Shown here: positions 1 to 12,179 of the stretch, piece by piece | Position numbering within the stretch: the stretch's first letter is position 1 | Layout of the letters: each line of letters starts with the position of its first letter | Assembly (NCBI RefSeq): GCF_945859705.1 | Contig: NC_079134.1 | Location: forward strand, 159,375,718 to 159,439,717 | Reading direction: 5' to 3' | From: Episyrphus balteatus | Lineage: Eukaryota > Arthropoda > Insecta > Diptera > Syrphidae | DNA: 64,000 nucleotides | Notes under the pieces: model-generated | What the model was told of the DNA's origin: nothing | The model's input: the letters and a program-made list of their open reading frames with translations, nothing else | Databases searched by the model: none | Made by a program: the position numbers and the translations under genes

Positions 1-779
1 CTTCTAGTTTTAGGATTAAATGTTAAAATATTTTCTTTCTAACGGTAAAATAGATAAATCGTTGGAACTGTTAAAAAGCAAAAATTTTTCAAATTTTGTT
101 TGTTTTTACTTTTCTCTTAAGAAAGTGGGAAAATTTTTTCTGATAAAATGATTATTATTTTTAGAAAGGCTATTTATTAGGCTTTAAGATTCGTTTTGTT
201 TCAAACTTCTACAATTTTGTTTGAACTGCAATATCAGTCATCAAACCAAAATCCATACTTTTGACTTTGACTATCAATATCTCAACAACGGATCACTGTA
301 CAGAATATTCAAGGACACATTTAAAAACTTCATTCAATTCTCTACAAAGGAATTAAGTTTGCTTTGTTTAACAAATTGTTTTCTTATTTTTTAGATTAAT
401 TTAGAAAAGCTATCAAAATAGGCATTTTTACGGTTTTTTAGAAAATTTACCGCTATTTAATTTCCATGGGTGATAAGATTAAGCTGAGGCTTAATTTTAT
501 TGAAGCTAAATATACCTGAAATTAATATGCAAATTTTCAGACTTATTCATAAAGCAGTTTTTCTGTTGTGAGGGTTTAAATTTTTGATATGAAATAAAAC
601 ACCATATTTCTGCATGTCTAAATGACTTACTTCTTTGAACTTTTTTATGAGCAAAATCAAATTATTTTGAGTTTATTTCAACATTTTATTGATAAATATC
701 GTTTAAGTTTTAGATAAACCAAGAAAAAACAAAAAAAAATTCAAAATTTGAAAAAATTAGGCAAAATATCCAAAAATGG
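1..779. other. AT-rich non-coding DNA, no feature seen
   Basis: I see no coding potential, RNA gene or clear terminal repeats here, only A/T homopolymer runs and low-complexity sequence. Confidence 0.6.
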
Positions 780-1004
780 TATTAAAAAAGAAATACTTAT
801 GCTCAAATTTTTTTTTCCAATGCAGAAAATTTTTTATTTACAATCAAATTTTGTTTCTAATGCAAAATATTTTTATAGGTATGCAATAAAATTTTTTTTA
901 ATGCAATAATATTTTTTTGTTAATGCATTTTTTTTTTTCAGTTGCAATAAATATTTTTTAAAATTTCAAATGCATTTTTTTTAATTGATATTTTTACAAC
1001 TCTG
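780..1004 (-). repeat. Degenerate TGCAAT-rich repeat (end of a dispersed family)
   Basis: The stretch is a degenerate array of TGCAATAAAATTTTT-like units about 20-30 bases apart. On the minus strand it begins AGTTGTAAAAATATCAATT at about 1002, which closely matches the left end of the element at 51105. I read it as one end of the same dispersed family. The other end is not recognisable. Confidence 0.45.
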
Positions 1005-2606
1005 GTTAGATGTAAAAATCAGTGTCAAAAATAAGTTTAAAATGGAAATTTCTCAGTGGTAACCCTATTTGAATGGAAAAATTGTAAAAGACTTCCCGAG
1101 AAACTAAGAAAAGTCCGCGAATAAAATTTCGAGTCTTGCCAGACATTACCTGTAGACACATACAGCGTTGAAATTTCAACCAAAATCTTCTTTTTGTTCG
1201 GAAGCGTAAATTCAAAATATTTCAACTACCCGTTAATAGTCTGAATATTACTTTTTCCTTTTTAAAAACCGAATTGAATACCTACATAATACAACAATAA
1301 TTTTTAAAGTATAATCCTTTCACATATCATAACTTGAAGTATTTCATTTGGAGTATTTGTGGATATATCAATACTTGCTCTTAGCAAAATCCCTCAAGAA
1401 TCTAAACTTCTTCAATATTGTACTTAAGCATTAGACGTGTAGTATATCCCATTTCCTCCACATTCTCAAGTAACAATAAATCCAATAAATATAAAAAAAA
1501 TAAACAGAAGTTTTCTTGATATGCACCTAAAAAAAGACATATACCTACAATCTTGGTTACCTTGAGCAGATTTTCACGTAAGTTTTCTTCGCTCAGACTA
1601 GATTATAAAGGATTACAATTTCTACTTTTCAAAGTTAACAGAAGAAAATAAATGATATATAAAAAATATAATCTTTCTTCAAGAAGTAAAAATTTCATCA
1701 GAAGTGGGCAAGTATGTGTATAAAAGAATAAGATGTTGAAACTTTTCCAATAGAAAGCTTGAAAACAATGAACTTTGGCTTGTCTTTATATAGTTTCCCT
1801 TTTTTTCACGTTGTCAAACACCGTCAGGTTTTCTATTACACATAGTACTCGAAGTCGGTACACAGTATAAGCTCCATTTACCTAAAGTTCTTTTTCTTTC
1901 CATAGAATTTCCATATTCAATTTTCCATTTTTTTTTTTCTTTTTTTACGTGACTCAAGTGCAGCAACCTAGTTCGAAGGCTATTTGAGTTCATGTTTCGC
2001 GTCAAGATTGCCTGACCTAAAAAAAAAACTGAACTGAACTGAATAAAAAAAAGGACGACTAAAGGAATGAACTTTTTCTGTTCTCTCACTTGGAAATCCA
2101 GCTATCCTTTTTGTAATTGAAAAAAGGAGGAAATAATAACCCACAACTTGAACTGGTTATCCTTTGGTGGAGTTTTTTTTCTAGCCCAAGGGTTATAATA
2201 CATTACAAATGCTTACAAAGCACATGAAGGGGTTATAGTTTTGTAATATTTACTTCAAGCGAGGCAGATTCAATTATTATTTAAAGAAAAAATCTGCTGA
2301 AAGATAAAATTTTTAAAAATTAACTAGATGATTGCAAAAGAAACTTTTAAAAATTGTATCCTTTTTTTATTTCCTTGTTCGATTTTTTGACGAATGAGAT
2401 TATTTGATATTGTGACAGAGAGATAAAGTTTTTTTTTTATATTTCTTCGGTAGTAAAAATGACATTTTCGTCAAAATACAATATGTAAAGAAAACTATAA
2501 TAAAATAAATTAAAACAATTTATACGTGTTTTGTAATTTTATATAATATTTTTCTATTTAGAAATATCTTATCTGTGATAAACTGCCTTCTAAATCTTAA
2601 AATTTG
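1005..2606. other. Non-coding, no feature seen
   Basis: Mixed AT-rich sequence. Short open frames on the minus strand (for example 1814-2089) have low-complexity Lys/Phe-rich translations and no recognisable domain. No terminal inverted repeats were found. Confidence 0.5.
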
Positions 2607-2867
2607 TCTCTCCTAGGAACAAAAGTATACTTTTCTTATGGTTTTCGGATGTTCTGAGTTCGAATCCGAAGTCAAAAAGAATCTTGCACGTCAGAATTTT
2701 GAGATATACGCGTTAGAGAATCACAAAATCAAGTTTTTGGTTAAAAAATCTCAAAAAAAAAACTAATATATCTCAAAAACAGGAGCTGATCGAAATTTTT
2801 TGAATTCGGATTCAAAATCAGTATACTAAAATCTATTAGAAAAGTATACTTTTGTTCTTGGGAGAAA
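2607..2867. mobile_element. Foldback MITE, CACTGG family (family A), short copy
   Basis: The two ends are inverted copies: TCTCCTAGGAACAAAAGTAT at the left, and its near complement ending GGAGA at the right. About 25 bases pair with few mismatches. The interior carries the family signature GTTCGAATCCGAAGTC on one arm and its complement on the other, also seen at 38.1-40.3 kb and 42.9 kb. No target duplication was resolved and no coding sequence is present. Confidence 0.6.
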
Positions 2868-3069
2868 GAAATATGAATTTTTAATGATCAGTTTCTTTAT
2901 GGTAAGATATGCCAAACCTACTTAGCTTACTTAAATTTAGATATCTCGAATAAGAAAAGAGATATTTATAAGATTAAAACTGAATTTGAAAGAAAACCAT
3001 GACTAGTTTGGATAAAAAATTTTACATTTTGCCAAAATATTGTTTCGAAAACAGCAAAAAAATAGTTTT

Positions 3070-3203
3070 TCTAGATTTTCTAACGGAAACATGACGTGCT
3101 AGGCCAATTTTGACTTCGGATTCAGAGTAAGCACACAAAATTTTTTTTAGAAAAGTATAGTTTCATTAAAAGTAGGATTTCCTTGCAGACCAGTGTTATT
3201 TGT
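3070..3203. mobile_element. Family A foldback, right-arm fragment
   Basis: It contains TTCTAACGGAAACATGA, GACTTCGGATTCAGAG, AGAAAAGTATAG and finally GACCAGTGTTAT. This is the same motif order as the right arm of the full copy ending at 40269. The left arm is missing. Confidence 0.5.
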
Positions 3204-3879
3204 GTTTGGAAAAACATAAATAATGTGAATTAGGTATATTGTACAACAATAGAAAAAAGGGTGAATTTGATTTGCAAATAAATTAAATTAATTTGGAAAG
3301 TATTAAAATCAATTTGAATGGCCTGTATTAGTTGAACAAGCTGTAGTTGAAATATTCTGATGTAATACTTGGTACCTAACTTGTATAGATTTTTGCTTTG
3401 AAGAATACTTCCACTTCAACAGTCAGGTCTTTAAACCTGAAATCTTAGCAGCCAAAAAAAAATGCCTTTTTTGTTGAATTGAATTTTTACACTTTTTCTC
3501 TTGTGTCCTTGTAGGGTAAATATAGTAGAGTAATTAAAGCAAATTATAAGGGAATCCGGCCGAACAGCTCTGATTTTGACAATTTTTTTTCAAACGCAGG
3601 TAATTAAAAATACTTTAAAGTCTATAGATTAAAAATTGCCGATGTTGCCGTATTGCTTTTTCAAATTAAAATTACATTTTTTTTAACAAAACCATTTTTT
3701 TGCTTAAATTTCATAAAACAAATGATAGCAAAAGATTCTCTAGGTAATTTAAGGAAAAAAAAATATAAGGGAGAATCTTCCATCGTGCGATAAATGCAAT
3801 TTTCTCACAGTCTGACTTCAAACACAAAAAAATATTTTGAAAACAACGGCAACACCTACAATATTTTAAAATACAAATA

Positions 3880-4111
3880 CAGTAGCGAGCAAAAAAAATG
3901 CAAACGAAAGAGGTTTAAAGAGTTTTGAACAAGAACTAAGTTACCAAATTTGGCATATTGAAACTGTTTTATTTTCATTAAACACAGTCAATTTGTGGAA
4001 TATTTTACTCCAAAACCATTATTTGGTAAAAAGCCTACCTAAATATGCGTTTTTAGACGAGCAAAAAAATGCAAATGTTTTTATTGTTTGCATTTTTTTT
4101 GCTTGCTACTG
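3880..4111. mobile_element. Tc1/mariner-like MITE (232 bp) with TA duplication
   Basis: The terminal repeats start CAGTAGCGAGCAAAAAAAAT and CAGTAGCAAGCAAAAAAAAT (complement of the right end). They match for 26 bases with one mismatch. TA dinucleotides flank both sides (3878-3879 and 4112-4113), as expected for the Tc1/mariner superfamily. The interior is short and non-coding, so it must have been moved in trans. It sits inside the left arm of the 3549-5101 foldback and has no partner in the right arm, so it is the younger insertion. Confidence 0.85.
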
Positions 4112-4976
4112 TACAAATACAAATTTTTAAAAAGCCAGAAGCCCATTCTTATCTCTTAAATTTAAATCCACTAAATTTAATTAAGTGTTTTTGAAAAAAT
4201 GGTAATCAAACTCAGAATTAAAAAAAAAATGTCATTAAAAAAATTTAAAATGACTTTTTTCCAAATTTTTTCTAATAAAATATAGATTTATTTAAAAAAA
4301 AATTTTGGAGATAAATATTATCAGTTGAATTGCTACGCAGAAAAGGTAATATATATCACACTTTTGAAAAATAAATTAAAAATTACTGCAATATCAATGG
4401 GTTTATTTGATAAAAACTGAATTTTTGCATTGATTTTCTCAAAGTATTTGGCAAATAAGAACTTTAAACTTTTACTATTTAACTTTCAACAATAAGGGCT
4501 ATTGAATAAATAAAAAATAACTTTATATTTAAATGTTGAATTAAAAAAAAAACAAGTTAAATTTTTTTCAAAACTTCTATTAAAAAAAGTTCTTCGAAAA
4601 TGAAATACTTTTTAATTTTTTTCATTAACTGTAATACATATTGACATTTCCTTTTATAATTCCAAATCGTAATAAATGTGGCCTAAGAAATTTGAAAAAT
4701 AAATGTATATTTAAATATTGTAGATGTTGCCGTTGTGTTCAAATATTTTTTTTTTTTTTGTGTCAATTAATAACAAAATTGAATCTATCGCTTGAACGAT
4801 GGAAGATTGTTCCTCACTCCCATATATTTTTTTTCTTGATTTTCCTAGACAATCTTTTGGCATCAATTAATTTATGAAATTTAAGAAAAATTAAAAAAAA
4901 AAAAAAATTGTTTGTTCACAAAAATCTTCAATTAAATTAAAAAAATCAAAACGGCAACACCGGCATTTTTTAATCT

Positions 4977-5068
4977 ATAGACCTTAAAGTATTTTAGATT
5001 TCGGACGTTTGGAAGAAAAGATATAGACCTTAAAGTATTTTAGATTTCCGACGTTTGGAAGAAAAGAT
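4977..5068. repeat. 46-bp tandem duplication
   Basis: A unit beginning ATAGACCTTAAAGTATTTTA and ending GGAAGAAAAGAT occurs twice in direct succession with a single clear difference (TTTCGG versus TTTCCG). It lies in the right arm of the 3549-5101 foldback. The corresponding left arm near 3610 has one copy, so this is a later local duplication. Confidence 0.8.
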
Positions 5069-5101
5069 CATCAAAATCTAAGCTGTTCGGCCGGGTTCCC
5101 T

Positions 5102-5480
5102 AATATTGCAAATTTTTGAGCTTTAGTTACTATACTAATAGGCAATCAAAAATTTGACATTTTAAAATCTTGCTGAGTTTTGTTATGTTATTAAGTTCAA
5201 CTTGACCGTTTCATAAATATTTAATTTATTTAAGGCAATAAGAACGGACTTAAAAAATTTAACTTTCGATGTGAGAATAAAAATCCTCTTTCGAGAAGGA
5301 TAACAAAGTAAAATGATTCTTCTTTATATTCTGTCGTTAAAGAAAGATACAAAAAAAGAGTAAATGAAAAATTAACAAAAAAGATAAGGAACATGAAAAA
5401 AAAAATACAAAAACTTTTGAATAATTATGTTGTTACGTCGACGGTCGATAAATTATTTTTTTTTTTCATTTTTTTAAGGA
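5102..5480. other. Non-coding, no feature seen
   Basis: AT-rich sequence with poly-A/T runs. No repeats or genes were recognised. Confidence 0.5.
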
Positions 5481-5484
5481 TATT

Positions 5485-6030
5485 CATTTTGTCATCATCA
5501 GATAATTTGTGTGGATTCACTTTTCGTCGCGTTCCATCGCCTTTTTAAACCAGCACACTGGCACGGCACACAACAAATCGGCCGCATCACTCCTATTATT
5601 GGCCTATTAATTTTGGACTTTTTCAGTGCAGTGCAGCGAGAGAGAGTCCTTACAGCGGCGGTTCTTCTTGTGTAGTTTTTTTTGTGCTGATTCCATGTTG
5701 ATGCCGTCTTCCAATTTTGCAGTTTATTTTTGTTTGTTCGAGTTTTTTTTTTTTTTATTTTACTTTTTTTTTGGAAAAATGCCAAGGACAACACTGGCAA
5801 CTGGAAGAAGAGATCTGAACGAACGCGAATTCCACGGAAATAAGCAAATCGTTGAGAGTGGGGGAGGGGTAGACAAGGTACGCTGCTGCTGATAGTAGTT
5901 TGTTTGGTAACTGACAAGGATGAGCCCTGGATATATATATCTACTCTCGTATATCTCTTCATCATCTTCTTTATATAGTGAAATGAGCATTGTTCAGAGT
6001 TATACTGTGGTTAAATGAGGAAAAACTTAC
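5485..6030 (+). other. Unique-sequence island, possible 5' exon
   Basis: Composition changes sharply to a more GC-balanced, non-repetitive sequence. On the plus strand there is an initiator-like TCAGTGCAGTG at about 5624. An ATG at 5779 follows in a purine-rich context, and an open stretch runs to a plausible splice donor AAG|GTACGC at about 5878. The encoded 33 residues match no family I know. It could be a 5' exon, a conserved non-coding element or nothing. A long minus-strand frame over the same bases has no recognisable domain. Confidence 0.25.
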
Positions 6031-7289
6031 CTTGAGCTGGAGAATAGCCGTAGATGGACTTGTTTCTTTTTTTTTTGCTTTTTTCTGTGCATAATCCGTG
6101 AGATTTTGCGGCACTAAAATTAGTTGATATTGAAAAGTATATCTATCCCCTCCAGTCGAAGGTAAAATAATTCCGAATTGCTATTTTTATATTTTGTTTT
6201 TATGAATAAGAATATCGGATTGGGGAAGATGCAAGGAATAAAGCTCTACAAGGCAGGTCAAAAAGAAAAGTTTTCACCGTTCGATAATTCAGTCAAGCAT
6301 TTTTCTTCTTAAAATTTATAAATCCAAGGAAATGAAAAGTTTTTGTTGTAATTTTTGTGTCTGATAAGACTTGATGGTCAACCTTAAGATGAGAAGTCCC
6401 AAGGTTTTATGAATAACCGAAACGAAAATCTTCTTTTCGATTTTCTTTAAATCCTTCGAAGAGTTTTGTTTAGTATTAATGATGATAGAGCTGGTTCACT
6501 TAACAAATTTGAGGGATTTAAACTTCTTCTGAGGATTAATTTGGCATGTCAAGACTCAAGAGTAAGTTCAATAAACTAAACCGATTGTCAATTTTTTCAT
6601 TCATTGATACTTTTTTTGTGTGATACTGAAAATTAACGAAAATATGATTGTCACTTAAAAAATGACCAAATTTTGCAACCCTAATTAAAAGGGTTGATAA
6701 TTACTCAGTTCCCCATATTTTTGCAGTTTGGTTATACAAGTAAAAGTTTTAAAAGAGTTTACACGGTGAAAAAAATTAATAAAATGATTTTAAGAATATA
6801 TGTAAGTCTATTAATATGGCAACCCTATTCAAGTGAAAAATTGAGAAAAAATTGTTTTTAGAATGTCAAAAGCAAAAATTTCAGAATAATTAACTTACAA
6901 AAAAATTTATTGCACTGCTATTTTTTTAAATATAGAGTTGCCATGATTATTTTCTATCGGCTTCAAATTCATTGGCGTAAGACGATTATTTAGAGTGGTT
7001 GTTAAATTGATGAGTCTTAATAAATAATAATCAATTAGCAAACAAAAGGGTGGCAATCTTAGCACGTTTTGGGCTAGTAAAAGCTGTTAATTCTGAAGGA
7101 AATTGATAAAAGTTGAAGCTCCGTTAAGTTAGAACTGCGACCCCAAAATTTTTTAAACCAAACTTGTCTAATTCGTTTGTCCATGCTTGTATACTCTTCT
7201 AAAAATTTTTAAAGCTAATTTTTTTTATAGGAAGTCTGGAAAATAAAAAATCGTCTAAAACGCTCAAACGCGTATAAAACCACCTGCAA
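6031..7289. other. Non-coding, no feature seen
   Basis: AT-rich sequence. A short phrase near 6819 (GGCAACCCTATTCAAG) resembles one near 1060, which hints at a diffuse old repeat, but no boundaries can be set. Confidence 0.4.
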
Positions 7290-7583
7290 TTGTTCGTCCA
7301 CCTCGAGTTCTATGTGCATACCAAATTTCAACAAATGTTGCACTGGAAAATTGGAATTCCCCTAAAATCCCCAAAAATAATTTTTTGTTTTTTTTTTTCA
7401 AAAATTCAAAGTGATGTTGATATAGTAATTCAAACTGCTGTTGATAGAGTTAAAACAAATGTTGCATTGACAAATTGAAATCCTAAAATCCCCAAAAATC
7501 AATTTTTTTCAAAAATCCCAACTGCTGTCGTTTTGTACTGAAAAATCGCAACAAAAGATACGCATACAACACAGTATGTACAT

Positions 7584-8348
7584 TAGGGTGGGTCAAAAAA
7601 ATCGAAAGTCCTTGGCATCAAATCGGTTTCTTTAACCGTTTAGAAGATATTCGCATCCAAGTCGCAATGCATAGGGACCATAAGAAAACTATTGAAATCA
7701 GTGGGCATTGGTTTGGATGCGAATATCTTCTAAACGGTTATAGCAACCGAATTGATGCCAAGGACTTTTTTGTAGAACATTTAAGCCCTTACAATAATCC
7801 ATCTTACTAATTTAATAATAATGACTTTTCAGTGAAGTAGAAAATTTTGAAAAGTAAAAAAAGGTTTTATATTTTTGTTTAACTTTGACCTCGAATATCT
7901 TTCAAATGGTTAGATTAATAAAAAAGTTAATCAAACCTTTTTTGTGGAGCAATCTGTTTCCTACAAGAATATGTCATGCGCGTTTGATTATTATAATTTT
8001 TCAATTTGTTACAAAATTAAGAACAAAAAACGAATTTTTAAAGATTTTCTCGATTTTTTAACCTCAAATATCTACTAAACGGTTAGATAATTCAAAAAAG
8101 TGAATTTAACCTTTTTGTAGAGCGTTCAATTTTCTACAAGAATATGTAAAAAAATTGGCTAAAAATTCAATTAATAAAAAAATTATTTTTTTTTGGTAAT
8201 GTAAAAATGTAAAATTGAAAAGCGGAGGACCTTCCCATTAAGATAAAGAGCTAATATTTGGTGAGTATATTTTAGAGGTGTCTAGCAATCGAGTTTTCGA
8301 AGTACCAAATCAAAAAAACCAATCTCGATTTTTTTTTGACCCACCCTA
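7584..8348. mobile_element. hAT-like MITE, 765 bp, perfect 8-bp target duplication
   Basis: The termini TAGGGTGGGTCAAAAAAATC and the complement of the right end match over more than 20 bases. Both sides carry ATGTACAT (7576-7583 and 8349-8356), which fits the hAT target preference nTnnnnAn. Bases 7608-7765 form a strong hairpin whose arms start GTCCTTGGCATCAAAT and hold AGAAGATATTCGCATCCAA. A related phrase about an unfilled TCTAAACGGTTAGAT block recurs near 7900 and 8080. No transposase is encoded. Confidence 0.88.
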
Positions 8349-8360
8349 ATGTACATATAT

Positions 8361-8670
8361 TAGGGTGGTCCTTATTTTACTCTTTTACAAAAATTGAGTG
8401 CGAGGCCCCCTAGATTGGTTCCAAATAAAAAAAAAATACCCTATTTTTTCATATTCTTATCTCTTACCCTTCCTGGCCCTATTTTGATAAGAAGTTACCA
8501 GAGCAAGGGCGATATTCTTTATCCAGTGTTAGGCAAAACGCGGATGTTTGATTATTCATACGTATAAACTTCTTAATGAAATAAGGTCAGAAAGGGTTAG
8601 GAATAAAAACTTGAAATAATAAGCGAATTTTTTTTCCTGATTTGGAACCAATTTTTTTTTTACCAACCTA
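8361..8670. mobile_element. Small MITE with TAGGGTGGTC end
   Basis: It starts TAGGGTGGTCCTTATTTTAC and ends ACCAACCTA. The outermost bases are imperfect inverted repeats, and inversion continues inward for about 110 bp: CTTACCCTTCCTGGCC near 8464 mirrors GGTCAGAAAGGGTTAGG near 8590. The flanking octamers differ (ACATATAT versus ATGTGTAT), so the duplication is not proven. Its end resembles the end of the neighbouring hAT-like MITE. Confidence 0.6.
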
Positions 8671-8815
8671 ATGTGTATCTACCGAAAATTTCAAAATTAC
8701 TAACAATTACTTTTTTTTAATTTAAACGGAAATAGTTTGTTTAAATATCTTCTGAGCGTAGGGTAAACAAATGACGGTTTTTGGTATACGAAAGAACTCG
8801 AGGTGGACAAACCAC

Positions 8816-9671
8816 AAAAACTAGAATTTTTGAAAATAATTTAATTTTTGGGGATTATATGGGACTTGGTAATGGTCAAAGTGGTTACATGGATTTGTCA
8901 GGTGTAGTCAAATTACAAAAAAAAAATTAAAATTAAACATAAAACATTTAACTTGGTTAAATAAGGAATCATAATAGATTTTTTTTAAATAAAAATACAG
9001 TAAATGATTCAAAAACACGCGGTTAAAAAGGTTACCAAAAGTCATAAATAAATATTAAATATTTAACAATTTTTTTAATGAAAAAAAAAGGCAAGGTTAG
9101 AAATCGGTATTGTAAAAGACTTTGAAGCATTTTGAAGAACAAAATCAAAAGCAGCGTCGATCAGGAAATAGGGTTGCCGGAATCCTGAAATGAAGAAAAT
9201 GTAAATTTTTTGTACCCGCCACAAAAAAGTTTAAGCGGTATTTATCAAAAAATTGTTCCAATTGGAACTTAATCTATAAGTTAAACCAATTAAATTTTTG
9301 ACATCTACCAAACTCAATTACAATTTCAATAATTTGCAACAATGAACAAGAAAATGTCTCAAAAATATTGTTTTCCAATCGTTGCAGAACATTTTACGAA
9401 GAAACTATTTAATTTAAATTAAAAACACTCAAATCAAGCATAAAACCCAAAATTGATATAAATCTCATTATTTGTTACATAAACTCTTCGATGTCTTGAA
9501 GAAATTTTGAAACCACAATCAAAATCGAACTTAAATCAACACCACTTATGACACAAAACCAAAACAAACTTTATATCTCTTTGGCTTTCAAATGAATTAG
9601 AAAAAGAAAATCAATTTGTCGTAGAGAGAGCTCAAGTAATCCATAACAAAGAGGACAAAAAATTCAAGCGT
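8816..9671. other. Non-coding, no feature seen
   Basis: AT-rich sequence without recognisable repeats or genes. Confidence 0.5.
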
Positions 9672-9707
9672 CAATCCTTGTGATAATAATTATTATCACA
9701 AGGATTG
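9672..9707. repeat. Perfect 36-bp palindrome
   Basis: CAATCCTTGTGATAATAA is followed immediately by its exact complement with no spacer. The palindrome stands alone, with no wider inverted repeat around it. It could be a cruciform-prone site, a dimeric protein-binding site or the scar of a collapsed foldback. A GTGTGT run follows directly. Confidence 0.95.
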
Positions 9708-12179
9708 TTGTGTTTGTGTGTGTGTTTGTATAATATTGATTTAACGATTTAGGATTTAACTCTTCAACTTTTCTGTTTGTTTGTCAATAATTTTTTTTTA
9801 CTGTGTGTCTGATTTTTTATTACCTAAAGTGGACTTACGCTCTCCTTAATGTGATGAAAACAATAATAAAAATACAGACAAAAGGACTCATAATAAAAAA
9901 TAATCTTTTCTTCATAATCGAGAGACTATAAATTTGTTTATTTATTCATTATTATCCTTGATGTTGAATATTTTATTGAGTTTTTGTTGTGGTTACACAA
10001 CAAAGACGACCTAGTTTATTTTATTTTTTTTTATTTTTTGTTTGATTCCATCTAACGCCTTCTATCGAATGGGTGGACTATGTGGGAGGTTCTTTTTTGT
10101 ATAATATTGAATGCAAGTCCTGCAGATGCAGAAAAAAAAAAGATGAAAGTAAAAGATTCCATCACATGACCGCATAAATGGTATTTTTTTTTTTCTACAC
10201 CCACACACTTACATGTGTGTCCGTCGTCGGCTGTCGGATGAGGTTCACCAGTAAAAGATATGCAAAATTAAAGAAAAAAAAATAAGAAATTTCTGCAGCA
10301 GTGTTCGTCCTTTTTTGACAAATTTCCAAAAAATTTCCCCAAAATTTGAAGAAGCAGAAAAAGGCATTAAGTGGAATGTAATATAATGTGTGACATGAAA
10401 TTAAATAAAAGAAAAATCTCATATCTCAAATTAAGTAGGAGTTTAAGGTTGGCTTTATGAACAAAAACAACAATATTTCAATACCATAGAAATCAAAGTT
10501 CATTGGAAAATTATGTCCTTGAATAAAAATTAATCAAATACTTCCGCTTGGAATTGACAATGTAATTGACCGCATTACATGGTTTAACGACCTATTTGTG
10601 ATAAATCGTTTTAAAGCCAACCAATCAACCAACGCAACGCTTGTCAACAGCAATCAATTCAAACAATTTGTCAAATGCGAGAATCTTGATCGGAAATTCA
10701 ATTTTAACATTTTTGTATGGAGAAACAGGAATCGCGTGTTCTGGTTGGAAATTAAATATTCAATAAGATTCTATAAAGTTTTATTGAAACAGGGTGGTTC
10801 TGGGTTAAAGGGTATGAGAGATTACTTTGGATAACTTTAGTTCTTAAACAATTCAAATTCACTTGAAATAATCTAAAACACTTTTGCTCCAATGTTTTAA
10901 TAACAGAAATTAAAAACCCAATTGTTATTCCCAGTTTAAATTAATATCAAATTGCAAATAAAAATCAAACTTTAATGACAAGTATTTTGTAGTTTTTTCG
11001 GCCTGTTTGTCATAGTTTATCAAGCAAGGAAGTAAGTTTAGCTTTATGAGCAAATTAAACATTCAAAAGAGTTTCTTTATTTGAGAAAAGAGCATTGTTG
11101 AAAAGGGACACTGTGGTGTATACGTAACTTTTTCTTCTCTGAAAAAATCGAGATATAGACAATTTTTACTTGATTAATTTAGGAATTTCATACTAAATAA
11201 TGTGTTTTTATTATTACTTAACGTTTTAAATGGCTTTTACCTCCAAGCGAAGTATGCCATTCGACTCTTAAAAAAATATAAAAATATTTTTCAAAAAAAA
11301 AGTTGGTATGTATGTATGTCGTTTTATAGGAAAATGTTAACCAACACGAAAAAATCACTAAAACATCAAGCCATAAGAAAATTGAATAATTATTCTCTGT
11401 TTATTAGTCCAATAATAAACCTATATTCTCCGTGATTTTTTGCGTTAGTTCTTGTTATTAGAAGATTTCTCACATATTATTCGTTATTCATTTGAAACTT
11501 TCTTTAACAAAATAACTTATCGGCACTCGTTTGTTTTCTAAACAAAAATCAACTTTGACTCAATGTTATTAATATCAATTGGAAAATGTTTCATTATTTT
11601 TTTAAACAAAAGGGATGTGTACCAAATGGATAAGAAATGTTAAAACAAATAATTTGAAAAAAAGAACGATTTTTTGTGTTTTATCGCACCAATCATATAG
11701 TTAGCTTTTTTCGAAATAGCAAAAAATTTTTTTTGAGAACAAAAATTTCACTTTGATGACTGCAATTTTGTTTTTTCTTTGGCTCTACAAAACAATGCAG
11801 CTTAAATATTCGACTAGAACCACAATATCCCAAAAATTACATTTTTGTGTATAACTCGACTAAAACGAATTGTCAGGTGGTAAGAAATTAGTTTTAAATT
11901 TTTAAGATCGACCATTATCGATCCATGAAATAAAAATTGACAGTGTCTATGCGCACAATGACGTTTTGACAATAAAATTTATAATTTAAGAAAAAAACTA
12001 AAATAAAATAAAGATCTTTTCAATAATAAAGAACGTTAAAAACGATAAAAAAAATATTGTTTTTAAAAGAAGAGTGCAAGGTTTATTAATACGCATTTAT
12101 TAGATTCACTTACAACTAACTAACTAACTAAGAATAATGTAATAAAAAGTTCTAAGTAAATTTTGACCCACTTCCAATT
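9708..12179. other. Non-coding, no feature seen
   Basis: AT-rich sequence. Small open frames in this span give low-complexity translations with no domain. No terminal repeats or RNA genes were recognised. Confidence 0.5.

Larger units (their letters stand above)
3549..5101. mobile_element. 1.55-kb foldback element with GGCCGAACAGCT termini
   Basis: The left end AGGGAATCCGGCCGAACAGC and the complement of the right end AGGGAACCCGGCCGAACAGC differ at one base. Inversion continues inward: the GGCAACACC blocks near 3640 and 3845 mirror those near 4724 and 4950, and the ATCTTCCATCG block near 3775 mirrors the one near 4800. Most of the element can therefore fold on itself. No coding sequence is present. 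The flanks are TTATA on the left and AATATT on the right, so the target duplication is unresolved and the superfamily is unknown. It holds a nested MITE and a 46-bp tandem duplication. Confidence 0.75.
7290..8815. repeat. Inverted repeat flanking nested MITEs
   Basis: GTCCACCTCGAGTTCT near 7295 on the plus strand occurs as its perfect complement near 8790. Similar bases continue for about 30 bp, ending ATACC on both sides. Between 7320 and 7510 a phrase containing CCTAAAATCCCCAAAAAT occurs twice. The two MITEs at 7584-8348 and 8361-8670 lie inside. I infer an older palindromic element into which they inserted. Confidence 0.45.

Noticed and set aside
2650..2680. B box (GAGTTCGAATCCG) of a tRNA
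   Set aside because: The same bases are the arm signature of the family A foldback; there is no A box at the right distance, and other copies read GAGCTCGAATCC.
5498..5965. 155-codon minus-strand frame
   Set aside because: Lysine-rich low-complexity centre from a T-run, no domain, and a competing plus-strand reading is open as well.
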